Assembly (NCBI GenBank): GCA_016744295.1
Contig: JADGEQ010000009.1
Span: forward strand, 1-64,000
Reading direction: 5' to 3'
Length of the DNA stretch: 64,000 bases
Source of the DNA: Desulfobacteraceae bacterium
GTDB taxonomy: Bacteria; Desulfobacterota; Desulfobacteria; Desulfobacterales; Desulfobacteraceae
Made by a program: the position numbers and the translations under genes. The notes under the pieces were generated by a model that was not told the DNA's origin, did not search any database, and saw only the letters and a program-made list of their open reading frames with translations. Below are positions 45,323 to 54,435 of this stretch, in pieces (the stretch's first letter is position 1; every line of letters begins with the position of its first letter).

Positions 45323-45859
45323 ATGAAACAATACAATTGGCCCCAGATGATTCTTGAGCCTGTGGGTCTTGTCAAAAGCCCCCTTAAAATTCCAACACTC
45401 AAGGTCACCAAAGACAATCTTGAGCTTAAGCCTTCAATGGAAGAACTCAAAAAAGAGCAACGAAAACTTGAACAGACCCTGAGTGAAATTTTTATATTTG
45501 AAGCATGGGAACCTTTACTCAAGGGGATAGAAGCCTTTTCCCACATACTGGTTTTGTACTGGCCCCATCTCATTGACCCTGAAAAACGAAAGCTTACCCA
45601 GGTTCATCCCATGGGAAGAATGGAAATCCCCATCCAGGGGATTTATGCGACCTGTAGTCCAGCCAGACCCAACCCCGTTCTGGTATCTGCGGTCCAATTG
45701 ATCAGACGGGAAAAAAATAGCTTGATTGTCAAGGGCTTTGAAGCTGTTGACCAGAGCCCGATCATTGATATCAAACCCTATAGTGCTCACTATATGCAAA
45801 AGGAGGATCTGAAGTTCCCGGAATGGATGCAAAATATTAATAAGGAGCTTGGTATTTAA
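45323..45859 (+). CDS. TrmO/TsaA-family SAM-dependent methyltransferase
   Basis: A 178-residue protein with the family core: EPVGLVKSP at the start, FSHILVLYWPH near residue 75, GIYATCSPARPNPVLVSAVQL near residue 108 and SPIIDIKPYSAHY near residue 148. E. coli TrmO methylates t6A37 of tRNA-Thr. Many homologues, including those beside metal transporters, have other or unknown substrates. Here it is 26 bp after the ABC ATPase gene, so a role linked to the imported ligand is possible but unproven. Confidence 0.82.
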   Translation: MKQYNWPQMILEPVGLVKSPLKIPTLKVTKDNLELKPSMEELKKEQRKLEQTLSEIFIFEAWEPLLKGIEAFSHILVLYWPHLIDPEKRKLTQVHPMGRMEIPIQGIYATCSPARPNPVLVSAVQLIRREKNSLIVKGFEAVDQSPIIDIKPYSAHYMQKEDLKFPEWMQNINKELGI

Positions 45860-45890
45860 AAAGTATTTGTTAGAGAAAATATCTTTTTGG

Positions 45891-45919
45891 TTGACACAGA
45901 ATCCTCCCTTTGGTATAAA
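45891..45919 (+). promoter_or_regulatory. Sigma-70 promoter of tRNA-Leu(UAG)
   Basis: TTGACA, a 17-bp spacer and TATAAA, about 90 bp before the tRNA. Confidence 0.75.
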
Positions 45920-46007
45920 GCCCCTCGTATCAAGTGAGTATGAAAGAAATTTGGAGATTGTCGATTGGCAGATAACGGCGTCCGTCGAAATCCTCAAAAT
46001 AAGTTGT

Positions 46008-46092
46008 GCCGAAGTGGTGGAATTGGTAGACACGCTAGACTTAGGATCTAGTACCGCGAGGTGTGGAAGTTCAAGTCTTCTCTTCGGTACCA
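46008..46092 (+). tRNA. tRNA-Leu (UAG anticodon)
   Basis: Acceptor GCCGAAG pairs with CTTCGGT, the first pair being a G-U wobble. The anticodon stem CTAGA/TCTAG encloses loop CTTAGGA with anticodon TAG. A long variable arm and encoded CCA are present. It is followed by its own terminator. Confidence 0.95.
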
Positions 46093-46096
46093 TATT

Positions 46097-46135
46097 AAAA
46101 CAGGGAGTTAACCAAATTGGTTGACTCCCTGTTTT
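46097..46135 (+). terminator. tRNA terminator
   Basis: A 12-bp stem AAAACAGGGAGT/ACTCCCTGTTTT with an inner AACCA/TGGTT stem, starting 5 bp after the tRNA. Confidence 0.9.
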
Positions 46136-46218
46136 GCTTTATAGAACAAACACCCATGTGCGCTCAGTTAACGGTAGTGGAAACCATTTTGCATAGTTTT
46201 CCTGAATTTTGATGCCGG

Positions 46219-47589
46219 TTAAATCAGCGATAGTATGTTTTGCTGTTCATATGTAGCAGATCGTGATCTTGCAGAAGCCTCAAAAACAGGATTCAAGATA
46301 TCCACAAAATCAAAAATAACTGCTTTTTTCTTCCCCGGTGCAGGTCTCAATGCGCGACCGATATATTGGATGAGCCTGCCGGAAAATTTAACGGGAGTTG
46401 TTAAAAACATTGTTGAAATTCCAGGCAAATCAAACCCTTCACCAATGAGCTGGCCTGTTGCAATAAGATATTGGCATCTGCCATGCTTCAGATCCTGGAT
46501 AATTCTTTCTCGATCTTTTTGGGAAGTGGCTCCGGTAAGAATCTCTGAACGAACACCGTTCTCCTTGAGCAAAGTATCGTGAAGGGTTTGGCAATGCTCC
46601 TTTCTGTCGGATAAAATCAACCGGATTCCGGGTTCTTCATGTTTTTCAACGGTATCACAGATGAGCCTGTTTCTCTGGTAATCTTCGGTTAACTCAGACA
46701 ATACCTGCGAATAATATTCACTGGTATCGGTAGGGGTGTTGAAGTTGGTTTCTATCCATCGGACTTGTGCATCACAGAGGTTCCCGCTGGCAAGCAAATT
46801 TGATTTGTCTATCCTGCCTGTCACATCCCCGACATGCCAAAAAATCACGTTTGAAAGTTTGTCTCTTCTCCAGATTGTGGCTGTTAATCCGGTCATAAAC
46901 TTTGAATTAAATGTTGTCAAAGCTTCTGTGAATGTTCTCGAGGGGCATCGATGGCACTCATCAACTATAACATTGCCAATGAGATGTGCTACCTTGTCTG
47001 CTTTTTTATAAAGCGTCTGAATCATTGCCACTGTAATTTTATCGCCTATCTTGAATTTGCCGGCTCCGATAATGCCTATTTCAGATTTTGGGATATTTAA
47101 AAATTGCTCAATCCGGTCTATCCATTGGTTCAGCAATTCCTTGGTGTGTACCACAATCAAGGCGGGCTGTTTTCTTACGGCGATCATATACAATGCCATT
47201 GTTGTTTTTCCGCTTCCCGTAGGACTTTCCAAAAGGCCAAAGTCTCTTTTTAAACAGCTTTTGACTGCCGGTGCCTGCAGGGGGGTAAGTTCGCCTGTAA
47301 ACGTAAACTCAATCGGTTTAAGGGTTTGTCTGGCGTCTATGAATTCGATATTTTCACCCTGCTCTCTGCAAATTTTATAAAGCTGCACGGCGGCACCCCT
47401 GGGGCAGGTCAAAGTGTTTTGGTCTTCTTGGTAAAAATATAGCCTGGGTTCAATCCCTCGGGTGTATCTACCCATTCTTTCGGCTTCTGCAAATTTTGGA
47501 TTGTTAAGCGCAAGCTTCTGCTTGATTATTTGTCCGGTATCAGGGGCAAAGTTTTCTAAAATCAATTGGTTGTTTAATATAAATTTCAT
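46219..47589 (-). CDS. SF2 DEAD/DEAH-type helicase (XPB-like)
   Basis: A 456-residue superfamily 2 helicase. Walker A is ESPTGSGKTTMALY near residue 118, motif II is VDECHRCPS near residue 208 (DECH form), motif III is GLTATIWR and motif VI is IQYIGRALRPAPGKKK. The N-terminal 100 residues lack a recognised domain. It resembles stand-alone helicases of the DNA-repair or restriction-associated type. It is followed at 3 bp spacing by the NlpC gene on the same strand, although functions differ. Confidence 0.88.
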   Translation of the reverse strand: MKFILNNQLILENFAPDTGQIIKQKLALNNPKFAEAERMGRYTRGIEPRLYFYQEDQNTLTCPRGAAVQLYKICREQGENIEFIDARQTLKPIEFTFTGELTPLQAPAVKSCLKRDFGLLESPTGSGKTTMALYMIAVRKQPALIVVHTKELLNQWIDRIEQFLNIPKSEIGIIGAGKFKIGDKITVAMIQTLYKKADKVAHLIGNVIVDECHRCPSRTFTEALTTFNSKFMTGLTATIWRRDKLSNVIFWHVGDVTGRIDKSNLLASGNLCDAQVRWIETNFNTPTDTSEYYSQVLSELTEDYQRNRLICDTVEKHEEPGIRLILSDRKEHCQTLHDTLLKENGVRSEILTGATSQKDRERIIQDLKHGRCQYLIATGQLIGEGFDLPGISTMFLTTPVKFSGRLIQYIGRALRPAPGKKKAVIFDFVDILNPVFEASARSRSATYEQQNILSLI

Positions 47590-47592
47590 TCT

Positions 47593-48126
47593 TTATTTTC
47601 CGAAATAGGATCTTGCCCCTTTAAAATTTCGATTAAAATAGGTGTTGTTAAGGCTGGCAATTCTTACCCGGCGACCGTGACCAGGTGCATGTATGAATTG
47701 TTCCCTACCAACGAAAATTCCCACATGTAAACTGGTTTTCTTTCCCGGAATATTAAAAAAGACAAGATCCCCCGGCACAAGTACTTGTCTTGATACGGGG
47801 CGTCCATTTTTAAATTGCTCCTTTGTTGTTCTTGGGACCCAAAGACCTGCTTGTTCATGGGTATAAACAACAAGTCCACTGCAATCAAACCCTTGGCCGG
47901 GAGATTTTCCGCCCCATATATAGGGTTGGTCCAAATTTTCAATGGCGTGAAGGACGATTGTTTTTCTTTTTTTTGTCAGGTTTTGAAGCTGCCCTTCTAT
48001 CTGTTGAGTTGTTACTTTTTGTTCAGGAAAAGGATGCGGTTTTGGTATTAGTTGCGCCTGGTGGGCACACCCCATCAGAAAAGAAAAGAAAAGAGTGAGT
48101 ATGATTCGGGGAAGTTTTTTTTTCAT
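47593..48126 (-). CDS. NlpC/P60 peptidoglycan hydrolase, lipoprotein
   Basis: A 177-residue protein with a lipoprotein signal (FFSFLMGCAHQ, lipidated Cys20). The NlpC/P60 domain shows the catalytic cysteine in FDCSGLVVYTHEQ near residue 82, and the catalytic histidine in TSLHVGIFVG. The third residue is probably the histidine in FIHAPG. It likely cuts muropeptide stems in the periplasm. Its ATG lies directly after the stop of the LEA-type lipoprotein gene. Confidence 0.9.
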   Translation of the reverse strand: MKKKLPRIILTLFFSFLMGCAHQAQLIPKPHPFPEQKVTTQQIEGQLQNLTKKRKTIVLHAIENLDQPYIWGGKSPGQGFDCSGLVVYTHEQAGLWVPRTTKEQFKNGRPVSRQVLVPGDLVFFNIPGKKTSLHVGIFVGREQFIHAPGHGRRVRIASLNNTYFNRNFKGARSYFGK

Positions 48127-48606
48127 CTATTGGTTTTGTGGAGAGCTGAACAAAGATAGGTTTCCTTTTTTATTTACCCGGATAATAGGATGCAGGATCC
48201 CCACATCAAGCTTTGCATCCAGGCTGTATGAAAACATCTCCTGTTTTTTGTTTTTGGCAAGTTCAGCGAATAATCCAATGCTGCTAAAAAAGTCGAGCGA
48301 TGCTTCCAACAAAACATCTCCTTCTCCATAACCTTCAATCCTGGGCAGTTTATTGGAAACGCCGGTTAAAAGTTTGTGGCCTTCAAGATTGATGGTATAG
48401 GAAATGCCTTTTAAATCAAGGGCGGATCGGTTTGGGTTGATAATGTGCAGTCCTATTTCAAACTTTGGTGCCATGCCCTCGCCAGGAATTGCCCTAAAAG
48501 AAGTGATGCTGACAGTCGGGGTTTCATAATCTGTTTGAAGGACAGCGCAGCCAGTCAGATAAAATCCAAAAAATAAAATCAGAATAATATAATGAAATCG
48601 CGTCAT
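48127..48606 (-). CDS. LEA type 2-like lipoprotein
   Basis: A 159-residue lipoprotein (lipobox FYLTGCAV, Cys20). The mature part has the LEA14-like immunoglobulin fold pattern, FEIGLHIINPNRSALDLKGISYTINLEGHKLLTG. Periplasmic or outer-membrane anchored; role unknown. It is followed without gap by the NlpC gene and preceded by the flagellar-rod-like gene at 6 bp, all on one strand. Confidence 0.82.
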   Translation of the reverse strand: MTRFHYIILILFFGFYLTGCAVLQTDYETPTVSITSFRAIPGEGMAPKFEIGLHIINPNRSALDLKGISYTINLEGHKLLTGVSNKLPRIEGYGEGDVLLEASLDFFSSIGLFAELAKNKKQEMFSYSLDAKLDVGILHPIIRVNKKGNLSLFSSPQNQ

Positions 48607-48612
48607 GCCAGC

Positions 48613-48966
48613 CTATCCAACCGTGTCTAATAATGATCCTATGGTTTCTTCATAGGATTGTATTGTTTTGGCATTTGCATTAAATCCGTGTTGGGCAGCT
48701 ATTTGCTGAACAAGCTCTTCTGCAATGTCCGTGTTGGACAATTCCTTAAGAGAACCGTCGTTTTTTTTGGGATCTTCAACAAGGGGGCCAGATGATTTGC
48801 TTTTTGCGATGGTTGTGGTGACTTGCTTGTCAGGCCCCTGACTGTTTATGGCTTTGCTTGATTTGAAATCATCGGAAAGGGAATTTGCAACATTATCGGC
48901 GCTGACTGAAATCTGTTTTGAAAAGGCCTGTAGGGCAGATACATTATTTTGTATGGTTAAGGACAT
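48613..48966 (-). CDS. Flagellar basal-body rod-like protein
   Basis: A 117-residue protein combining both rod signatures. The N terminus is IQNNVSALQAFSKQISVSADNVAN (as in FlgB/FlgC/FlgG) and the C terminus is NTDIAEELVQQIAAQHGFNANAKTIQSYEETIGSLLDTVG. The middle is short and Ser/Lys-rich, with no core domain. Similar small proteins occur outside flagellar clusters in this lineage; a function in the flagellar rod is therefore uncertain. Confidence 0.78.
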   Translation of the reverse strand: MSLTIQNNVSALQAFSKQISVSADNVANSLSDDFKSSKAINSQGPDKQVTTTIAKSKSSGPLVEDPKKNDGSLKELSNTDIAEELVQQIAAQHGFNANAKTIQSYEETIGSLLDTVG

Positions 48967-49348
48967 AAGATTGCTCCTAAAAAAAGAGTATTGATATCAA
49001 TATATTATCAACTTACTATTAATTTACTAATCTAAGCAAGAAGTGTGCTTAAAACTCTATCTCTTGTAAATTCTTGTTGTACAGGGGGTTGTGTGTTTTT
49101 AATTCAATCTGCCACACCTGCTTAATTGTAATTAAAATGCATTTATTGTCAATAAATTTAACAAAAATTGTCAGGGGGTATTCATTTGGTGGACAAACAT
49201 AAAAAAACTTGTCTTTTATGTTTGAACTGATACTTATAACTATAAATTAAGACAGGTTTATTCGTAATAATTGGCGTGGATACGATCAATGCTCAAATAA
49301 AATTGATAAAGTATAACGGTTATTGCATGGTTTAAAAGGAGGTGTGTC
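48967..49348. other. Divergent intergenic region with hairpin
   Basis: No gene. A perfect 10-bp inverted repeat, AAACATAAAA/TTTTATGTTT at 49195-49223, has a 9-base loop. It could be an operator or terminator. The region must hold promoters for the rod-like gene and the isochorismatase gene. Confidence 0.5.
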
Positions 49349-49888
49349 GTGTTTACTATTGATAATTCGGTGATGCTTCTTGTGGATGTTCAGGGGCAAT
49401 TGGCGCAGTTGATGTACGAAAAAGATAAATTGTTCAATTCCCTTGAGTTGATGATAAAAGGCATGAAAATACTGAACGTTCCCATCCTCTGGATGGAGCA
49501 GATTCCTTCCAAGCTCGGGCCTACCATCGGTCCGCTCTCTGATCTTATGGGGCCGGATTCACCCATAGAAAAATATTCATTCTCCTGCTGCAGGGAACCT
49601 GAATTTATAAAAAAATTTAAGGCTCTGGGGAGAAACCAAGTGTTGCTGACGGGTATTGAAGCCCATATCTGTGTTCATCAGACGGGATATGAGTTGTTAA
49701 ATCAAGGATATCAGGTTCAGGTGGCAACCGATTGTGTTTCTTCCAGGACAAAGGAAAATAAGGAGATAGGTCTTGGGCGTTTGGTTCAGTCTGGGGGACA
49801 GCTTACCAGTGTGGAAATGTTTTTTTTCGAGTTAATGCAGGAAGCCCGCGGGGATAAATTCAAGCAGATGGTAAAATTGATCAAATAA
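49349..49888 (+). CDS. Isochorismatase-family hydrolase
   Basis: A 179-residue cysteine hydrolase. It has VMLLVDVQGQLAQLM at the start with the catalytic aspartate, and a likely catalytic lysine in SKLGPT or PIEKYSF. The nucleophile stretch is VLLTGIEAHICVHQTGYELL near residue 100. The length fits the YcaC/nicotinamidase-like group. The substrate is not evident. It starts with GTG after AAAGGAGG. Confidence 0.88.
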   Translation: MFTIDNSVMLLVDVQGQLAQLMYEKDKLFNSLELMIKGMKILNVPILWMEQIPSKLGPTIGPLSDLMGPDSPIEKYSFSCCREPEFIKKFKALGRNQVLLTGIEAHICVHQTGYELLNQGYQVQVATDCVSSRTKENKEIGLGRLVQSGGQLTSVEMFFFELMQEARGDKFKQMVKLIK

Positions 49889-49918
49889 AATAGCTTAGGA
49901 CCGCAAATGAAAAAGGGA

Positions 49919-50626
49919 TCAGACGGCCAGTTTGAATGTGCTGCTGTCCCCCTCGGGCAGATTGCTCACTCGGGCATAGGAATCAGATGCCTGTTTGAGC
50001 GTTCCAAACGCCTGGGTTTCCCTGGCGGCTGCCTGCTCTTTAGCCATTAACAGGGTTAGCTCGGAACTTGCCTTTGCTGCCATGGAAGATGCATTGGCTG
50101 CTACTTTTATATCCTGGTTCGATGGACTGGCAGGCGCTAGGGCTGCGCGCTTAACCTGTTGCATCTTTTGAATAGTGGCTTTGGGGTCCCCGGGTATGGC
50201 TGAGGTGTCAATACCGACTTCTCCTGCCACGGCATATCTTATTCCGTCAGGCCCCCGCCGGTATGTAAAACTGGCCCCTGAAGTGATAAGACCGCCTCCG
50301 GCAGCTATATGCGCCATTTCATGATTTCTGACCTCTGTGTCTGCCTGTTTGAGCTCGTCTAAGAGTTTGAGCTCTTCCTGGGTCAGTTGCTTGATCGCGG
50401 CTGATGCTTGTTTTTCCTCTTGTGGGTTGGACCTCTTTGGTTGCTGTGGATTTTGATTTTCAGGGGTGGCGGTCTGGGCAGAGGGAGTATCTGTTGAATT
50501 TTCTGTTGATGGTGCGGGAAAGGTTTTATCCGTCTGGGGGTGGCGGATGGATGGGTCGAATGAATTTTTATAAACAACCCCCTCCCTGGGTGAATATGAA
50601 TTATATGTGGTGATATTTATTTTCAT
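49919..50626 (-). CDS. SprA-related putative metalloprotease
   Basis: A 235-residue protein. The first 85 residues are a Pro/Thr/Gln-rich, low-complexity stretch. The conserved core has VRNHEMAHIAAGGGLITSGASFTYRRGPDGIRYAVAGEVGID, with the HExxH zinc motif, as in the SprA-related (PF12118) family often labelled CJM1_0395-like. C-terminal helices follow. No signal peptide is seen; the cellular role is unknown. Confidence 0.82.
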   Translation of the reverse strand: MKINITTYNSYSPREGVVYKNSFDPSIRHPQTDKTFPAPSTENSTDTPSAQTATPENQNPQQPKRSNPQEEKQASAAIKQLTQEELKLLDELKQADTEVRNHEMAHIAAGGGLITSGASFTYRRGPDGIRYAVAGEVGIDTSAIPGDPKATIQKMQQVKRAALAPASPSNQDIKVAANASSMAAKASSELTLLMAKEQAAARETQAFGTLKQASDSYARVSNLPEGDSSTFKLAV

Positions 50627-50886
50627 TAAGCGTCATCCTGAAAATTCAGCATTTTCGTTTATGGGATTAAGTATAGGGATTATATGCAATCTTTGCAAGC
50701 AGGGGGGAACAAAAGTGGTTATTACTGATAACGCCGGAATAAAACATTGATTGACAGAATCCATATCTTATGATACTTGTCCAAGGTTTATAGACCTTGA
50801 ATGATAGGAAAAAAATAAATAATGATGCCAAAGAAAAGCTTTGGTTTCTTTGATTTTATAAATTCAAAACAACAGGATTTTTTATT

Positions 50887-51159
50887 ATGATTTGTACAAC
50901 AGTAAGAGAAGGCGATGATTGTGTATTGATGACAGCAAAGGGTTGCGGATATAATGATGGCCATTGCCTGCCCATAGTTGATGAATGCAACGGATGCCAG
51001 AGGGTTTCTGAATTTAAGACTGGCAAATATTGTACAGCAGCGCCGGATCCGTCACTCAAGTGGAAAAATGGAAATTGCAATGTTGCAACCCACATTAAAG
51101 CAGCTGCAGCCTCCAAAAAACAGAAAATCAATCCAATCAAGGCCTCCAAGAGAAGATAA
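50887..51159 (+). CDS. PxxKW-family cysteine-rich protein
   Basis: A 90-residue protein with eight cysteines in its first 65 residues (GCGYNDGHCLP, ECNGCQRV, GKYCTAAPDPSLKWKNGNC) and the PxxKW signature as PSLKW. The C terminus is basic. The family is known mainly from sulfate reducers and relatives and has no assigned function. A T-rich, A-rich leader precedes the ATG. Confidence 0.8.
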   Translation: MICTTVREGDDCVLMTAKGCGYNDGHCLPIVDECNGCQRVSEFKTGKYCTAAPDPSLKWKNGNCNVATHIKAAAASKKQKINPIKASKRR

Positions 51160-51316
51160 TTTTACATATAGTTGTCGTTTATATGAACTCTGTGGTTTTC
51201 TATGATTAAAAAGCTGCAGAGTTTTTATTTTTTTACGGATAAGGTCTATTTTTTAACCTGTATTTTCCTGGTTGTATTGTCATCAAACAATTATCCTAAG
51301 AGAAAAAGAATAAATT

Positions 51317-52630
51317 ATGAATGCCATTGCAGATGAACTAAATAAAACTATCAAGGGATCGAATCCCCATATTTATGAGATGCTGTCAGATATGGGAAAA
51401 GCATTGTTTTTTCCAAAGGGTATATTAAGCCAAAGTGCTGAAGCCAAGGTAAAAGCCGATAAGATTAATGCAACCATCGGTATAGCCAAAGAGGGAAATT
51501 CTGTTTTAAGTCTCTCTTCCATTACCCGGTATATCAAGGATATTGAGCCGGATGAATATCTGCCCTATGCTCCCTCTTTCGGTATTCCAGCCCTGAGGGA
51601 TAAGTGGAAATCAAATTTATACATAAAAAACCCTTCCCTTGGGAAGATGGCTGTAAGCCTTCCCGTAGTCACCTCGGGTATTACCCACGGGGTCAGTGTT
51701 CTGTCCGACATGTGGGTGGACAAAGGGGATGTTATTGTTCTGCCCGATATGATGTGGGGCAATTACAATATGACCTTTTGCGTAAGAAATGCAGCTAAAA
51801 TTGTTCATTACAAAGCCTATGATGAACAATTAACAAAATTTAATATAGATTCTTTTGAAGCCGTTATTCGTCAGCAGGCCAAAGAAAATGATAAAATAAT
51901 TACCGTATTGAATTTTCCCCACAATCCCAGCGGGTACACCCTGAGTAAATCTGAAGCCCAAAGGGTTGCCGATATTCTTATCGATATCGCCCAGAAGGGC
52001 ACCAATGTCGTGGCTGCCTGTGATGATGCCTATTTCGGCCTTTTCTTTGAAGAGGAAACCAGCAAAGAATCTTTGTTTGCAAAATTAGCTGGTAAGCACG
52101 AAAGGCTATTGGCCGTAAAATTGGACGGGGCAACAAAAGAGGATTATGTCTGGGGATTTAGGATCGGGTTTGTTACCTATGGAATTGCCGGAAAGGATAT
52201 TGAACCTGCCTTGGAGGCATTGGCAAAAAAGACTGCCGGGTGTATTCGGGGCAACATTTCCAACTCCTCCCACCTGGGCCAGACAATTTTGCTTAAATCA
52301 ATGAATGATGACAACTATGATGCCTTGAAGCAGGAAAAATTTGATCTGCTAAAAAGACGGGCCCTGAAGATGAAGGAGGTCTTAAAAGATCCGAAGTATG
52401 CCGATGCTTTTGATGTATATCCATTCAATTCAGGTTATTTCATGTGTATCCGTCTAAAGGATGTCAATGCGGAAAAATTGAGACTCCATCTGCTTGATAA
52501 TTATGGTACGGGACTAATATCCATTGGAGAAGAAAATATCAGGGTTGCGTTTTCCTGCCTGGAAGAAAAAGATGTGAAAATCTTGTTCGACATCATTTTA
52601 AGCGGCATTAACGACCTTCGAAAAGGTTAA
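51317..52630 (+). CDS. Class I/II PLP-dependent aminotransferase
   Basis: A 437-residue fold type I aminotransferase. Features are PSFGIPALRDKWKSNLY near residue 75, TVLNFPHNPSGYTLSK near residue 197, CDDAYFGLFFEEE near residue 234 and the PLP lysine in LDGATKEDYVWGFRIGF near residue 275. Substrate specificity cannot be read off; the layout resembles aromatic or tyrosine-type aminotransferases. It is followed 2 bp later by the ClC gene on the same strand. Confidence 0.85.
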   Translation: MNAIADELNKTIKGSNPHIYEMLSDMGKALFFPKGILSQSAEAKVKADKINATIGIAKEGNSVLSLSSITRYIKDIEPDEYLPYAPSFGIPALRDKWKSNLYIKNPSLGKMAVSLPVVTSGITHGVSVLSDMWVDKGDVIVLPDMMWGNYNMTFCVRNAAKIVHYKAYDEQLTKFNIDSFEAVIRQQAKENDKIITVLNFPHNPSGYTLSKSEAQRVADILIDIAQKGTNVVAACDDAYFGLFFEEETSKESLFAKLAGKHERLLAVKLDGATKEDYVWGFRIGFVTYGIAGKDIEPALEALAKKTAGCIRGNISNSSHLGQTILLKSMNDDNYDALKQEKFDLLKRRALKMKEVLKDPKYADAFDVYPFNSGYFMCIRLKDVNAEKLRLHLLDNYGTGLISIGEENIRVAFSCLEEKDVKILFDIILSGINDLRKG

Positions 52631-52632
52631 AC

Positions 52633-54417
52633 ATGAGTATCGGTAAGAATGCAAAGGCAACTGAAATTGCGGTGGCAGGGAAATGGCTCTTTTATTTTGT
52701 CCTCATAGGGATAATTGCCGGGCTGGGGGCCATTCTTTTTCATTATTTGTGCGGCCTGGGCATGCATTATTTTCTGGATTTGATGGCAGGGTACAGGCCT
52801 GGAGAACCGGCAGGGGAACATCTGCTTTTACCCCATACACAGACACCGTTTAACCGGTGGATACTATTGATACTACCGGCCCTGGGCGGTCTTTTTTCCG
52901 GATGGTTGGTCTATACATTTGCACCTGAAGCCGAAGGCCATGGGACGGACGCCGCCATTGACGCCTATCACCACAAAGGCGGCCATATCAGAAGCAGAAT
53001 ACCCTTTATAAAAACCATTGCCTCCACCATTACCCTGACAACGGGAGGATCCGGGGGCAGGGAAGGGCCCATTGCACAGATCGGTGCGGGTTTTGGTTCT
53101 TTTCTGGCCACAAAGTTAAAGTTGTCTGAACGGGAGCGGCGGATCATGATGGCTGCCGGCATTGGTGCCGGTGTAGGCAGTATTTTTCGCGCCCCCCTTG
53201 CAGGCGCCTTGTTTGCGGCGGAGGTTCTTTACCGGGACCCGGATTTTGAATCGGAAGTGATCATTCCTGCTGGGATTTCCTCTGTGGTGGCCTATTGTTT
53301 GTTCTGCCTGGCATTTGGCTGGGGGTCGCTGTTTGACTCTCCCGGCTTTAAATTCCAAAATCCCCTGGAATTGGGACCTTATATGGTGCTTGCCGGGGTT
53401 CTGGTGGTCACCGGAGTTCTGTATGTAAAAGTGTTTTACGGGGTGATCGATCTGTTTAAAAAGCTCAAGGTGCCCAACCATATAAAACCTGCCATTGGCG
53501 GGCTTTTAACCGGTATTATCGGATTTTTTCTGCCCTATACCCTGGCATTCGGGTATGGAATCGCCCAGGATGCTATTTTTAATCGAGTGGCCATTCCCAC
53601 CCTGATTGCCCTGGCAATTGGCAAGATACTTACCACCTCTTTTTCCATAGGATCCGGGGGGAGCGGCGGGGTTTTTGGTCCTTCAATTGTCATCGGTGGT
53701 GCCATGGGGGGAGCCGTGGGTAAACTTTTCCACATGCTCATTCCCACCATCGTAACCCATCCTGGTTCCTTTGTTATCGTGGGCATGGCCGGTTTTTTTA
53801 CAGCCGTTTCCAACACCCCCATCTCCACCATTATTTTTGTCAGCGAGATGACCAATTCCTATCATTTGCTGCTGCCAAGTCTGCTGGTCTGTTCCCTGTG
53901 TTATCTGTTGGCTAAAAAATGGACTATTTTTGAAAATCAGGTCAAATCAAGAATTGATTCCCCGGCCCATGCCGGTGAGTTCATGATGGATATTCTCCAA
54001 ACCATGAAGGTGGAAAATCTGACTTCCCTGATTAAGGATGTTCGGTGTGTGAACGAAGATATGCCCTTTAGTGAATTCAAAAAGATTTTCCAGACCACCA
54101 AGCAGCACTATTTTCCGGTCATGGACAGCAAAGGCGATTTTTCAGGTATTTTTTCCTCCACAGATATCCGGGAGGTTATCTTTACAAGTCATCTTGAAGA
54201 TCTTGTGGTAATGAAGGACATCATGATTTCAGATATCATCACCACGACTCCCTCAGAAGATTTAAACACAGTGCTTTTGAAATTGACCCAGAAAAATATC
54301 GATGCTTTGCCGGTTGTAAACGAGGATTCCCATGGAACTTTTTTGGGACTGATCTACAGGAGGGATATCATTTCCCACTATAATGAGCATGTCAGAAAAA
54401 TCCGTGATCAAGAATGA
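52633..54417 (+). CDS. ClC-type chloride channel/transporter with CBS domains
   Basis: A 594-residue membrane protein. The ClC core has the three selectivity segments: TTGGSGGREGPIAQIGAGFGS near residue 137 with the gating glutamate, GSGGSGGVFGPSIVIGG near residue 339, and GMAGFFTAVSNTPIS near residue 380. Two CBS domains form the cytosolic tail from about residue 470 (FPVMDSKGDFSGIFSSTDIR, DALPVVNEDSHGTFLGLIYRRDI). The gating glutamate suggests a Cl-/H+ antiporter. Confidence 0.95.
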   Translation: MSIGKNAKATEIAVAGKWLFYFVLIGIIAGLGAILFHYLCGLGMHYFLDLMAGYRPGEPAGEHLLLPHTQTPFNRWILLILPALGGLFSGWLVYTFAPEAEGHGTDAAIDAYHHKGGHIRSRIPFIKTIASTITLTTGGSGGREGPIAQIGAGFGSFLATKLKLSERERRIMMAAGIGAGVGSIFRAPLAGALFAAEVLYRDPDFESEVIIPAGISSVVAYCLFCLAFGWGSLFDSPGFKFQNPLELGPYMVLAGVLVVTGVLYVKVFYGVIDLFKKLKVPNHIKPAIGGLLTGIIGFFLPYTLAFGYGIAQDAIFNRVAIPTLIALAIGKILTTSFSIGSGGSGGVFGPSIVIGGAMGGAVGKLFHMLIPTIVTHPGSFVIVGMAGFFTAVSNTPISTIIFVSEMTNSYHLLLPSLLVCSLCYLLAKKWTIFENQVKSRIDSPAHAGEFMMDILQTMKVENLTSLIKDVRCVNEDMPFSEFKKIFQTTKQHYFPVMDSKGDFSGIFSSTDIREVIFTSHLEDLVVMKDIMISDIITTTPSEDLNTVLLKLTQKNIDALPVVNEDSHGTFLGLIYRRDIISHYNEHVRKIRDQE

Positions 54418-54435
54418 AGGATCACTGGAACACGA

